A stretch of DNA of 64,000 nt from Erythrobacter sp. (GTDB lineage Bacteria > Pseudomonadota > Alphaproteobacteria > Sphingomonadales > Sphingomonadaceae), in contig JAMNXO010000002.1 in the NCBI GenBank assembly GCA_023653115.1, forward strand, positions 186,001-250,000, written 5' to 3'. The position numbers and the translations under genes were made by a program. Numbering within the stretch: the first letter of the stretch is position 1; each line of letters starts with the position of its first letter. The notes beneath the pieces are model-generated. The model worked only from the letters and a program-made list of their open reading frames with translations. It was not told the origin of the DNA and did not search any database. Shown piece after piece: positions 24,536 to 32,637 of this stretch.

Positions 24536-25918
24536 ATGACCCGCACCCTCTTTGCCGCCCTCCTGCTCACCAGCGCCGCCATGCCTGCTCTGGCCGAGGA
24601 CGCGCCTGCTGAACCGAAGGCCAAGAACGTCATCCTGTTCATCGGCGACGGCATGGGCATCTCCACCATCACCGCGGCACGCATCTACGAAGCGCAGAAG
24701 CGCGGCGAGACGGGCGAGGAGAACCAGCTCAGCTTCGAGAAATTCCCGAACGTGGCGCTGGTCAAAACCTACAACACCAATGCGCAGGTGCCCGATAGCG
24801 CCGGCACCGCGACTGCGATGCATTCGGGTGTGAAGACCCGCATCGGGGTGCTCGGCATCGGGCCGGACGCGGAAAAGGGCGTGTGCAAGGGTGCGCTGGC
24901 GAATCCGCTGCCGCTGCTGGGCGAGGAAGTGAAGCAGCGCGGGCTGGCATTGGGGATCGTTACCACCACACGGATCACGCACGCCACCCCCGCCAGTGTC
25001 TATTCGCGCTCGGCTGACCGCGACTGGGAGGCGGACACCAACATCCCCGCCGATCAGCAGCATGGCTGCAAGGATATCGCGTTGCAGCTAGCGGAAAGCC
25101 GGTTCGACCTCGCGCTCGGCGGCGGCACGGCGATGTTCTACGGCAAGAACGGCGGTGGCCGCCGCGCCGATGCGGCGGCGGACTTGCCTGCCGCATGGGC
25201 CGCGAAGAACGGCGGCGTGGTGGTGAAGGATGCCGCTGCGCTGTGGGCCGCGCCGATGGACAAGCCGGTGCTCGGGCTGTTCAACCCCAGCCACATGAAC
25301 TTCATGGCGGAGCGCAAGTCCGATTCCGCCGAACCGACGCTGACCGACATGACCGCGGTTGCGATCGCGCGGCTGAAGGCCGATCCTGATGGCTTTTACC
25401 TGATGGTTGAAGGCGGGCGGATCGATCACGCGCACCATGCGGGGCAGGCCGGTTTCGCGCTGGAGGAAGCAGCCGAGTTTGCGCGCGCGGTGCAATATGC
25501 GGTCGATAACACCGATCCCGCCGAGACGCTGATTTTGGTCACCGCCGATCACAGCCACGTGTTCACCATCGCTGGCTATCCGCAGCGCGGGAACGACATT
25601 CTCGGGCTGGTGGTGCCACCGGCGGGGCGCGGCGAGGATGGCGGCGATGGCAGCACCCCGGCGCTCGCGGCCGACGGCAAGCCCTACACCACGCTCGGCT
25701 ATGCCAATGGCCCGGGCGCGGTGAGCGGCGAGCGGCCCCTGCCGCAGACCGGCATCGCCGCGCGCCAGCAGTCGCTGGTGCCCACAGGCGCCGAAACCCA
25801 TGGCGGCGAAGATGTCGCCCTGTTCGCGACCGGCCCCGGCGCGGATCGTGCGCGCGGGGTGATCGAGCAGAACCTGATCTACAACATCATCCGCAAGGCG
25901 CTGGGTTGGGAAGAGTAG
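24536..25918 (+). CDS. phoA: Alkaline phosphatase (PhoA family)
   Basis: The 460-aa protein has a signal peptide (residues 1-20, MPALA then EDAP) and the alkaline phosphatase core: the metal-binding Asp38 in LFIGDGMG, nucleophile Ser88 in QVPDSAGTATA, the histidine/aspartate metal ligands in EGGRIDHAHHAG and VTADHSHVF, and a late histidine in AETHGGEDV. It hydrolyses phosphate monoesters in the periplasm to release phosphate. The ATG at 24536 follows CACCGGAG. The gene is probably induced by phosphate starvation through the Pho-box-like site upstream. It is not in an operon. Confidence 0.92.
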   Translation: MTRTLFAALLLTSAAMPALAEDAPAEPKAKNVILFIGDGMGISTITAARIYEAQKRGETGEENQLSFEKFPNVALVKTYNTNAQVPDSAGTATAMHSGVKTRIGVLGIGPDAEKGVCKGALANPLPLLGEEVKQRGLALGIVTTTRITHATPASVYSRSADRDWEADTNIPADQQHGCKDIALQLAESRFDLALGGGTAMFYGKNGGGRRADAAADLPAAWAAKNGGVVVKDAAALWAAPMDKPVLGLFNPSHMNFMAERKSDSAEPTLTDMTAVAIARLKADPDGFYLMVEGGRIDHAHHAGQAGFALEEAAEFARAVQYAVDNTDPAETLILVTADHSHVFTIAGYPQRGNDILGLVVPPAGRGEDGGDGSTPALAADGKPYTTLGYANGPGAVSGERPLPQTGIAARQQSLVPTGAETHGGEDVALFATGPGADRARGVIEQNLIYNIIRKALGWEE

Positions 25919-25953
25919 GAGACGCCGCGCACGTTTGCGGGATGACGCTGAAA

Positions 25954-26046
25954 CGGTCGCGCAGCGACCGCAAGGCCGAATGGCCGCCCGCAGCGACGCG
26001 ACCGATAGGCCGCGTGAGCGAGGATTTCGCAGCCCGGAGGGGCTGC
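25954..26046 (-). repeat. Four-hairpin intergenic element, copy B
   Basis: Same plan as copy A. On the - strand: hairpin I 26046-26029 (GCAGCCC, loop CTCC), linker GAAATCCTCGCTC identical to copies A and C, hairpin II 26015-25996 (ACGCGGCC with GGTCGCGT, one G-U pair), linker GCTGCGGGC, hairpin III 25985-25974 (GGCC, 4 bp), CTTG, hairpin IV 25970-25954 (CGGTCGC, loop of 3). It lies between the convergent alkaline phosphatase and lolA genes, beyond the lolA-side terminator. Confidence 0.85.
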
Positions 26047-26059
26047 GGAACACAAAAAC

Positions 26060-26108
26060 TCCCCCAAAACACAAAAACCCTCGACCCGGGGGCGGTGGGT
26101 CGAGGGTT
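26060..26108 (-). terminator. Strong intrinsic terminator for leftward transcription (lolA side)
   Basis: A perfect 12-bp stem, 26076-26087 with 26097-26108, loop 9 nt. On the - strand the stem is followed by a long T-rich tract (26075-26060). It lies 175 nt past the lolA stop, so lolA mRNA has a long 3' region or a separate small transcript ends here. Confidence 0.85.
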
Positions 26109-26283
26109 CCATTGAGCGTTCGTCACGCTTGTGCAAGGCGGGCTTCTTGCGAAGGGTGGGCAACAGGGGGGAAAACGCCCTTCGACCTGCCTTGTTGACG
26201 ATAATTAGCCCGCTCTGCCTTTCACCTGCATGAACAGCGCGCGAATTCTGTCGTGTCCTTACAACCACTCGCCGTAGAGGCGT
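26109..26283. other. Intergenic stretch between lolA and its terminator
   Basis: With copy B and the terminator this completes a 365-nt space without a convincing protein gene. Short open frames here lack a ribosome-binding site and family sequence. An AT-rich TAATTA box on the - strand (near 26205) could serve as a -10 element for a small RNA ending at 26060-26108, but no clear -35 element is visible. Confidence 0.4.
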
Positions 26284-26967
26284 TTATCCCGGGCGACGGG
26301 CCGAGCGGCGCGGGTCTTTGAAGGTGAAGGTGCTGTCGGCCACCGTCACGCCGTAGCGCTGATTCGACAGCTGAACGCGGGTGCGGTGATTCTGCGCATC
26401 GAGCGCGACCCAATGGGTCAGCTGCCAGCCGCCCGGCGCCGAGGGCTTGCGCACGAAAATCAGGTTGATCATCCCGAACTCGGGCTTCTTGGGGTCGCGC
26501 ACTTCAACGCTGATGACATCGGGGTTGCCCGTCGCGATCAGCTTGCCAAAGCGCTTCACATCGCGCTCGGGATCGAACAGCGCGCCCAGCGGCGAGTTGC
26601 TGATCGGCCAGCGTTCGACCTGGTTGACCTCGTAATCGACCACGAACAGCGACTTGCCATTGGAGATCACGAGGAAGTCCGAATTCTTGCCATAATCGAA
26701 GCGGATCTTGCCCGGGCGCTTCAGCGTCATCACCCCGGCTGCGACATTGCCGGCGCGGTCGGTCTGGGTGAAATCGGCGCGCATGGTCGAGATCGCGCGC
26801 AGGGCGCCCACCACGGCATCGAGCTGGCTGGCCGATTGCGCGGCAAGCGGGGCGGGGGCGAAGGCGGGGGCCAGCACAGGGGGCAGCGCCGGGGCAAGGC
26901 CAAGCGCAAGCGCTACGGCGCCAAGGCCGAGCAGCAAGGTGCGAGCGGAAACGGGATTTTTGATCAT
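26284..26967 (-). CDS. lolA: Outer-membrane lipoprotein carrier protein
   Basis: The 227-aa product has a long hydrophobic signal region (about residues 8-45, ending LAAQSASQ) and a LolA domain with the landmarks MRADFTQTDRAG, LKRPGKIRFDYG and NGKSLFVVDYEVNQ. LolA ferries lipoproteins across the periplasm from LolCDE to LolB. The ATG at 26965-26967 is my choice; the ribosome-binding site is weak and a GTG 18 nt upstream is possible. It is expected to be essential. FtsK, often near lolA in related genomes, is here 20 kb away. Confidence 0.85.
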   Translation of the reverse strand: MIKNPVSARTLLLGLGAVALALGLAPALPPVLAPAFAPAPLAAQSASQLDAVVGALRAISTMRADFTQTDRAGNVAAGVMTLKRPGKIRFDYGKNSDFLVISNGKSLFVVDYEVNQVERWPISNSPLGALFDPERDVKRFGKLIATGNPDVISVEVRDPKKPEFGMINLIFVRKPSAPGGWQLTHWVALDAQNHRTRVQLSNQRYGVTVADSTFTFKDPRRSARRPG

Positions 26968-27049
26968 GCCGATGCGGTTAGTCACGCCGGCTTGAACTGT
27001 CGATGAATTATCGCGCCCCGCCAGCGGCAGGGCGCGCGGTAAGCCCATC

Positions 27050-27217
27050 TTACTTGATCTTGGCTTCCTTGAATTCAACGTGCTTGCGCGCCACGGGATC
27101 ATACTTCCGGAAGCTCATCTTCTCGGTGATGTTGCGCGGGTTCTTCTTGGTCACGTAGAAGAAGCCGGTGCCTTCGCTCGAGACGAGGCGGATCTTCACG
27201 GTGGTGGGCTTCGCCAT
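27050..27217 (-). CDS. rpmG: 50S ribosomal protein L33
   Basis: A 55-aa product that starts [20 protein letters not shown], the standard alphaproteobacterial L33 sequence, and ends VEFKEAKIK. It has no zinc-binding cysteines, so it is the C-minus paralog form. The ATG at 27215-27217 has AGGAAA upstream. It is a component of the large ribosomal subunit. It lies 82 nt upstream of lolA on the same strand. Confidence 0.95.
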   Translation of the reverse strand: MAKPTTVKIRLVSSEGTGFFYVTKKNPRNITEKMSFRKYDPVARKHVEFKEAKIK

Positions 27218-27356
27218 GGCGGTTTCCTGTCAAACGATTGGCCCGCAAGACTAGCTGGCGCGGGCGTCAAAAAAGCAAACGCGGTGCAACCGGAAGGCCC
27301 GGCACACCGCACACGGCCGCGCCATTCGCCGATTCACGGGGAAAAGTCAAGGCGGG

Positions 27357-27797
27357 TTACCAGTCCGACGCCTTGGGCTTGCCGCGATTGGCCTTGACCG
27401 TGCCCCGCACCTTTTTGACCTTCAGCCGCTCGGTCTTGCCGACGCGGTTGAGGCGGGTTTTCGCTCTGCGCTTGAGTTCGGTCTGGGCCTCCTCCAGCAG
27501 CGCTGTCAGCTTGACGCGGGCATCCTGCCGGTTGGCCTCCTGCGTGCGGTGCAGTTTGGACGTGATGATGAGATCGCCATTGCCCGCCAGCTTTGCGCCC
27601 GCCAGCGCCCGCAGCCGCGCATAGACCGGCGGGGGGAGGCGCAGCGCGTAGATATTGACGCGCAGTTCGACTTCGGTGGCGACCTTGTTGGCGTTCTGCC
27701 CGCCCGGCCCTGAGCCTGCGAGGAAGCTCTCGCTCGCCAGCCTCAGTGCGCGGCTTGCCAGCGGCTCTGGCGTGTCCTGGTGTTCGGGCTCATCCAT
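27357..27797 (-). CDS. arfB: Alternative ribosome-rescue peptidyl-tRNA hydrolase
   Basis: The 146-aa protein has the release-factor GGQ motif at residues 32-34 in GSGPGGQNANK and a basic C-terminal tail (RLKVKKVRGTVKANRGKPK) that in ArfB/YaeJ enters the empty mRNA channel of stalled ribosomes. It hydrolyses peptidyl-tRNA without a stop codon. Its ATG overlaps the end of the upstream pseudouridine synthase gene by 8 nt, so the two are co-translated. Length and features are normal for the family. Confidence 0.92.
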   Translation of the reverse strand: MDEPEHQDTPEPLASRALRLASESFLAGSGPGGQNANKVATEVELRVNIYALRLPPPVYARLRALAGAKLAGNGDLIITSKLHRTQEANRQDARVKLTALLEEAQTELKRRAKTRLNRVGKTERLKVKKVRGTVKANRGKPKASDW

Positions 27798-28452
27798 CCT
27801 TCGCCCCCAGGGCGAGGAAATCGGCGGGCAAGGCGGCGCGCGCTTCGATCGCGGGCTTGCCGGGGCGGGTGACGGTCAGGCTCTCGGCATGGAGCATCGT
27901 GCGCTTGGCGCCCGGCGCATGGCCCGCGCCATAAACCGGATCGCCCAGCAACGGCGCGCCCAGACCTGCCAGCGCATGAACGCGCAGCTGGTGGGTGCGC
28001 CCGGTTTCGGGCCGGAAGCGGATCAGGCTGTGCGGGCCGAGTTCCTGCACCAATTCCCAGTGCGAAACGGCAGCCTTACCCTTCTTCGCCGGGATCATCC
28101 GCCAGCCTTTCTCGGCCGAGCTGATCTTGGAGAGGGCAAGCTCGATCGTCCCCGATTCGCCCGGCGGATGTCCGGCCAGAACGGCGAGATAGGTCTTGCC
28201 CACCAGCCGGTCCTCGAATGCCTTGTTGAACCGCGCCAGCGCCTTGGGATTGCGCGCCAGCAGCAGGCAGCCCGAGGTGTCGGTATCGAGCCGGTGCACC
28301 GCCACCGGCGGGCGCTGGAAGCCGAGCTTCAGTCGCTCCAGGTGATCTTCCAGACAAATCCCGCCCTTACGCGGACGGTCAACCGAGACCCCCGAGGGCT
28401 TGTCGATCACCAGCGCTTCGCCGTCTTCGTAAATGATTTTGATATCAGCCAT
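27790..28452 (-). CDS. RluA-family pseudouridine synthase
   Basis: The 220-aa protein has the catalytic motif HRLDTDTSGCLLLA with the nucleophilic aspartate and the RLA-type motifs LVIDKPSGVSVDRP and TGRTHQLRVHALAG. No S4 domain precedes it, so it belongs to the short RluA/TruC-like group. It isomerises uridine to pseudouridine in rRNA or tRNA. It is followed by arfB with an 8-nt overlap, linking two translation-related genes. Its exact RNA target is unknown. Confidence 0.9.
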   Translation of the reverse strand: MADIKIIYEDGEALVIDKPSGVSVDRPRKGGICLEDHLERLKLGFQRPPVAVHRLDTDTSGCLLLARNPKALARFNKAFEDRLVGKTYLAVLAGHPPGESGTIELALSKISSAEKGWRMIPAKKGKAAVSHWELVQELGPHSLIRFRPETGRTHQLRVHALAGLGAPLLGDPVYGAGHAPGAKRTMLHAESLTVTRPGKPAIEARAALPADFLALGAKDG

Positions 28453-28509
28453 GCGCCCCGATACCTGCTCGGCCCTGGCTTGTCTAAGCCTGTCCTGAGC
28501 AAGGCCGGT

Positions 28510-30336
28510 TCAGGTCAGCACCGCCCGCATCAGTCCGCGCAAGGCGTTGCCGATCCAGAAGCCGCCGGCCAGATCATCGAGGGTCAGCTCCGCCTCGCGC
28601 GCGCGCCCTTCGGCGATCAGGTGATCACGCAGCACGCCCGGCAGCAGGCCGAGATGGGCAGGCGGGGTAAGCAGCACGCCATCCGGCCCATCGGTGAACA
28701 CGCTGGTGAAGCTGCCTTCGGTCACCAGACCGTCAGCGCGCACCAACAGGGCCTCGCTTGCGCCATAGCTGCGCGCGGCGGCGAGCGCCTCGTCGTAAAA
28801 CCCGCGATCGGAAGTCTTGTGCGCCAGTCGCCAGTCGCTGGGATCAACCGGGCTCGCCAGCGCGGCAACCTTGACCGGCTCGCCCAGAGCTGCGGGCAAC
28901 GGCCCGGTTTCCAGCGCACTTGCGCCGCTGCGCGACACTAGCAGCCGCACGCGGGCAGGCGCATCGAGTTCAAAGCAGAGCGCCTGGATCTGGTTGCGCA
29001 AGGCGTGGCGATCAAACGCAAAGCCGAGGCTTTCCGCGCTCGCCTTCATGCGCGCCAGATGGCCTTCGAGCAGGGCAATGCCGCTTTCGGGCGCGAACCG
29101 CATGGTCTCGATCAGATCGCATTGCGGCGCGGTGAGACCCGGCATGGCGCGGCGCAGGAAGCCGGCCTTGACCTCGCATTCGCGCTTTTCGGACAGCGGA
29201 TCGCTATCGGCCACAATCGCCGAACCGATGCCGAGCACGGCGCTGCCCTGGCTGTTCTCGATCGGGGTCAGGCGGAGCGTGCGGATCGCCACATTGAAGG
29301 CGGCGTTTCCGTCCTCATCGATCCGGCCGATCGCCCCGCAATAAGGCCCGCGTGCATCGCGCTCCACCTCGGCCAGCAGTTCCATCGCCCGGATCTTGGG
29401 CGCGCCGGTGATCGAGCCGCAAGGGAACAGCGCGCGCACCAGATCCATCGCGCCCTTGCCGGGGCTGAGCCGCGCCCGCACGGTCGAGACCATCTGGTGC
29501 ACCGTGGGGTAGCTTTCGACCGCGAAGGGCGCATCCACCACCACGCTGCCCGCCTCGGCCACACGCGCCAGATCATTGCGCATCAGATCGACGATCATCA
29601 GGTTTTCGGCGCGATCCTTGGGTGAGGATGCCAGATCATCTGCCCATGCACGGTCAACCGCCGGATCGGCGGAACGCGGCCGCGTGCCCTTCATCGGCTT
29701 GACCTTGGCCTCATGGCCATTCAGCGCCACAAACAGCTCGGGCGAGAAGCTCAGGAGCCAGTGCGAGCCGTCGAAGATCAGCCCGCCATAACCGGCGCGC
29801 GCCCCGTCGCGCAGGGCGGCATACAGCCCCACCGGATCGCCGCGATAGGAACCTGCCAGCGTATAGGTGAGGTTCGCCTGATAGATGTCGCCTGCATGGA
29901 TCGCCTCGCGCAGCCGCTCGAACGCGGCAGCATAGCCGCCGGGCGAAAGCTGCGGCTCCATCGGCCCCAAGGTGCCGGGGCCTTGCGCGCGGCTCGCCAG
30001 CCAGCCGGGGACATTGCGTGCCGCAATCCGCACCGGCGCATCGAACAGCCCGAGCCACACCAGCGGCCCCGCCGCGCCAGACCGCGCCGCCGCCTGCGCC
30101 GCCAGCTTCGGTTCGAGCGCGAGGCCCGCTTCGTAAGCAATATAACCCGCCAGCGATCCGCCCTGCGCCGCCTGCGCCTGCTCCGCAGCGGCGAGCGCGG
30201 CCTCAACCTCATCCGGACGGTGCGCCACGAACAGCGCGCGCGGGGCTTCGTACAGCAGCGCATCGGCCGCCGCTTCTCCGGCGCGGGCATCATCCAGCAG
30301 CACGAATGGCGGTGGCAGGCTCATGGCGCGATCCAT
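28510..30336 (-). CDS. pabB: Aminodeoxychorismate synthase component I fused to aminodeoxychorismate lyase
   Basis: The roughly 608-aa fusion has an N-terminal PabB domain (about 1-400) with chorismate-binding motifs GDIYQANLTYTL, KPMKGTRPR, AENLMIVDLMRND and FPCGSITGAPK, and a C-terminal PabC-like PLP domain (about 410-608) with LIETMRFAPESG, TSDRGFYDEAL (the catalytic lysine in HKTSDRGF) and EGSFTSVF. Together they make 4-aminobenzoate for folate. Starts at 30336 and 30324 are both possible, with no clear ribosome-binding site; I report the first. The gene is divergent from the HerA-like ATPase gene. Confidence 0.9.
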   Translation of the reverse strand: MDRAMSLPPPFVLLDDARAGEAAADALLYEAPRALFVAHRPDEVEAALAAAEQAQAAQGGSLAGYIAYEAGLALEPKLAAQAAARSGAAGPLVWLGLFDAPVRIAARNVPGWLASRAQGPGTLGPMEPQLSPGGYAAAFERLREAIHAGDIYQANLTYTLAGSYRGDPVGLYAALRDGARAGYGGLIFDGSHWLLSFSPELFVALNGHEAKVKPMKGTRPRSADPAVDRAWADDLASSPKDRAENLMIVDLMRNDLARVAEAGSVVVDAPFAVESYPTVHQMVSTVRARLSPGKGAMDLVRALFPCGSITGAPKIRAMELLAEVERDARGPYCGAIGRIDEDGNAAFNVAIRTLRLTPIENSQGSAVLGIGSAIVADSDPLSEKRECEVKAGFLRRAMPGLTAPQCDLIETMRFAPESGIALLEGHLARMKASAESLGFAFDRHALRNQIQALCFELDAPARVRLLVSRSGASALETGPLPAALGEPVKVAALASPVDPSDWRLAHKTSDRGFYDEALAAARSYGASEALLVRADGLVTEGSFTSVFTDGPDGVLLTPPAHLGLLPGVLRDHLIAEGRAREAELTLDDLAGGFWIGNALRGLMRAVLT

Positions 30337-30424
30337 AGCCCAATTGACGCCGCTGTCGAGAACTTGACCGCCGCGCCTGCCCCCTTCACACCGGCAAAAA
30401 GGCTGAAGGATTAAGGGGCAGGCT

Positions 30425-32023
30425 ATGACGGACACTGGGACTGACACGGCGAGCGATATCTATCTCGGCCTCGGCACTGATGGTTCGCGGCAGGCCTTGG
30501 CGCTCAGCCGCTCGAACCGGCACGGGCTGATCGCGGGCGCAACCGGCACCGGCAAGACCGTCACCTTGCAGGGCATCGCCGAGAGTTTCTCTGCCGCCGG
30601 CGTGCCGGTGTTCGTGGCCGACGTGAAGGGCGATCTGTCGGGCATCGCCATGCCGGGTTCGCCCACCTTCAAGCACGCCGACAAGCTGGAAAGCCGCGCC
30701 AAGGAGCTCGGCATCACCGACTATGCCTATGCCGACAATCCGGTGATCTTCTGGGATCTTTACGGCGAGCAGGGCCACCCGATCCGCACCACGGTGTCGG
30801 AGATGGGGCCACTGCTGCTGTCGCGCCTGCTCGATCTGAACGAGACGCAGGAAGGCGTGCTGCAGATCATCTTCCGCTATGCCGACGAGAACGGCTTGCT
30901 GCTGCTCGATTTTGCCGACTTGCAGGCCTTTCTGGCCTGGGCGAACGAGAATTCGTCTGAATTGTCCGGCAAATACGGCAATGTCACCAAGCCCTCGGTC
31001 GGATCGATCCAGCGGCAATTGCTGAGCTTCGAGGCGCAGGGGGCGGACAATTTCTTTGGCGAGCCGGCGCTGGAGATCGACGATTTCCTCAAGGTGGACG
31101 AACAGGGCCGCGGGTTCGTCAACGTGCTCGCCGCCGACAAGCTGATGCGCAGCCCCAAGCTCTACGCCACCTTCCTGCTGTGGCTGCTGGCCGAACTGTT
31201 TGAATCGCTGCCCGAGGTGGGCGATCCCGAAAAGCCCAAGCTGGTGTTCTTCTTCGACGAGGCGCACCTGCTGTTCGACGATGCGCCCAAGGCCTTGCAG
31301 GACACGATCGAGCAGGTGGTGCGCCTGATCCGATCGAAGGGCGTGGGGGTGTTCTTCGTCACCCAGAACCCGATCGACATCCCCGAGGAAGTCGCCGGCC
31401 AGCTGGGCAACCGCGTGCAGCACGCGCTGCGGGCCTTCACCCCGCGCGATCAGCGCGCGATCAAGGCGGCGGCCGAGACCTTCCGCATCAATCCCAAGCT
31501 CGATGTCGAAACCGCGATCACCGAGCTGAAAGTGGGCGAGGCGCTGGTCTCGACGCTCGACGAGGACGGCGCGCCGACCATTGTCGAGCGCACACTGATT
31601 AAGCCGCCGCGTTCGCGCCTCGGCCCGGTGAGCCCCAAGGAGCGCGCTATCATCCAGTCGATCAGCCCGATCGAGGGCAAGTATGACACCCGCGCTGATC
31701 GCGAAAGCGCCGCCGAAGTGCTCGCCGCCAAGGCTGCCGATGCTGCGGCCACCGCCGAACAGGTCGAGGCCGAAGGCGAGGAAGCCGTTCGCGGTCAGGC
31801 GCGCAAAAGCCCGAGCCTGTGGGGCAAGGCCGTATCGCGCGGGGCGCAGGTTGCGCTGGGCGGCGCGGCTGGCGTTGCGGCCTCCAAGATTCTCGGCAAG
31901 AAAAGCCGCGCCAATCCGGTTGCCTCGGGCGTCACCTCGGCGGTGGGATCGATCGCGACCGATCTTGCCGGCCCGATTGTCGGGCGGTTTGTGCGCAACC
32001 TAATCGGCGGGCTGATGCGCTGA
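30425..32023 (+). CDS. HerA-like helicase domain protein (DUF853 family)
   Basis: The 532-aa P-loop ATPase has Walker A GATGTGKT at residues 38-45 and a Walker B with [13 protein letters not shown]. The sequence matches the DUF853/YjgR group of HerA/FtsK-like ATPases. The C-terminal 130 residues are Ala/Gly-rich and may pack against a membrane ([30 protein letters not shown]). The cellular role of YjgR is unknown; DNA or protein translocation is inferred from fold. It is followed at once by the parS palindrome. Confidence 0.88.
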   Translation: MTDTGTDTASDIYLGLGTDGSRQALALSRSNRHGLIAGATGTGKTVTLQGIAESFSAAGVPVFVADVKGDLSGIAMPGSPTFKHADKLESRAKELGITDYAYADNPVIFWDLYGEQGHPIRTTVSEMGPLLLSRLLDLNETQEGVLQIIFRYADENGLLLLDFADLQAFLAWANENSSELSGKYGNVTKPSVGSIQRQLLSFEAQGADNFFGEPALEIDDFLKVDEQGRGFVNVLAADKLMRSPKLYATFLLWLLAELFESLPEVGDPEKPKLVFFFDEAHLLFDDAPKALQDTIEQVVRLIRSKGVGVFFVTQNPIDIPEEVAGQLGNRVQHALRAFTPRDQRAIKAAAETFRINPKLDVETAITELKVGEALVSTLDEDGAPTIVERTLIKPPRSRLGPVSPKERAIIQSISPIEGKYDTRADRESAAEVLAAKAADAAATAEQVEAEGEEAVRGQARKSPSLWGKAVSRGAQVALGGAAGVAASKILGKKSRANPVASGVTSAVGSIATDLAGPIVGRFVRNLIGGLMR

Positions 32024-32036
32024 GGCCACCACGCGG

Positions 32037-32066
32037 CCCGTAATGTTTCACGTGAAACATTACGGG
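32037..32066. promoter_or_regulatory. parS centromere site (ParB binding) within a 30-bp perfect palindrome
   Basis: The 16-mer TGTTTCACGTGAAACA at 32044-32059 is the canonical bacterial parS sequence, as used by alphaproteobacterial ParB. It is embedded in a longer perfect palindrome (32037-32066) that starts CCCGTAA and ends TTACGGG. ParB loads here to organise segregation of the origin region. It lies 14 nt after the HerA-like gene. No other full match is present in the window. Confidence 0.93.
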
Positions 32067-32125
32067 AACACGGTGCCACAACGCGGCGCGAGGTGACCGG
32101 GGCTCGGCGCTAACCCGCCACGATC

Positions 32126-32158
32126 ATGCAATGACCCTGCAATGACCACGCAATGATG
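32126..32158 (+). repeat. Three tandem 11-bp direct repeats beside parS
   Basis: Three consecutive units, ATGCAATGACC, CTGCAATGACC and ACGCAATGATG, share GCAATGA with an 11-bp period, close to one helical turn. They lie 60 nt from the parS palindrome and just before the end of the VOC gene. Confidence 0.6.
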
Positions 32159-32170
32159 CGGCGATGCGGC

Positions 32171-32551
32171 TCAATCCTTGGCGACCATGCAGAAGGCGTT
32201 CAATTTGTTGCCGTCCGGATCGCGGAAATAGCCGGCATAAAAGCCATCATCGCCGCGCGGGCCGGGCGCGCCTTCGCAGGTGCCACCCTGTGCGATCGCA
32301 GTGGCATAGACCGCATCGACCACTTGCGGGCTTTCCACCTGCAACGCGACCATCACCCCGTTGCCGACCGTCGCAGGCTGACCATCGAACGGCACTGTCG
32401 CTGCAATTCCCGCTGCGCCGCCCCATTCGCCCCAGGCGATGAAAGCCTCGGTATCCATCATCCGCCCGACGCCGAAATGCGCCGCCAGCGCGTCATAGAA
32501 CGCCGCCGCGCGCGGCAGATCATTGGTGCCTACAGTGACATAGCCGATCAT
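32171..32551 (-). CDS. VOC-family (glyoxalase/dioxygenase-fold) protein
   Basis: The 126-aa single-domain protein begins MIGYVTVGTNDLPRAAAFYD and ends in YFRDPDGNKLNAF, the two halves of a vicinal oxygen chelate fold. The last motif holds the likely metal-binding region, although the usual glutamate is replaced by Lys/Asn-type sequence (DGNKLN), so metal binding is uncertain. The ATG at 32549-32551 follows GGAGG. Function may be a small-molecule binding or lactoylglutathione-type activity; substrate unknown. Confidence 0.85.
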   Translation of the reverse strand: MIGYVTVGTNDLPRAAAFYDALAAHFGVGRMMDTEAFIAWGEWGGAAGIAATVPFDGQPATVGNGVMVALQVESPQVVDAVYATAIAQGGTCEGAPGPRGDDGFYAGYFRDPDGNKLNAFCMVAKD

Positions 32552-32637
32552 TGATAATCCTCCCATGCGGCGCGACTCGCCCCGCGACTCGCTGATGTGG
32601 GAACATTACCGGAACATTTGCGCTCCAACAAGCGCGC

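Noticed and set aside
25879-26268. A 129-codon - strand frame between lolA and alkaline phosphatase
   Set aside because: It runs through a terminator and the four-hairpin element and overlaps the end of phoA; no ribosome-binding site or family.
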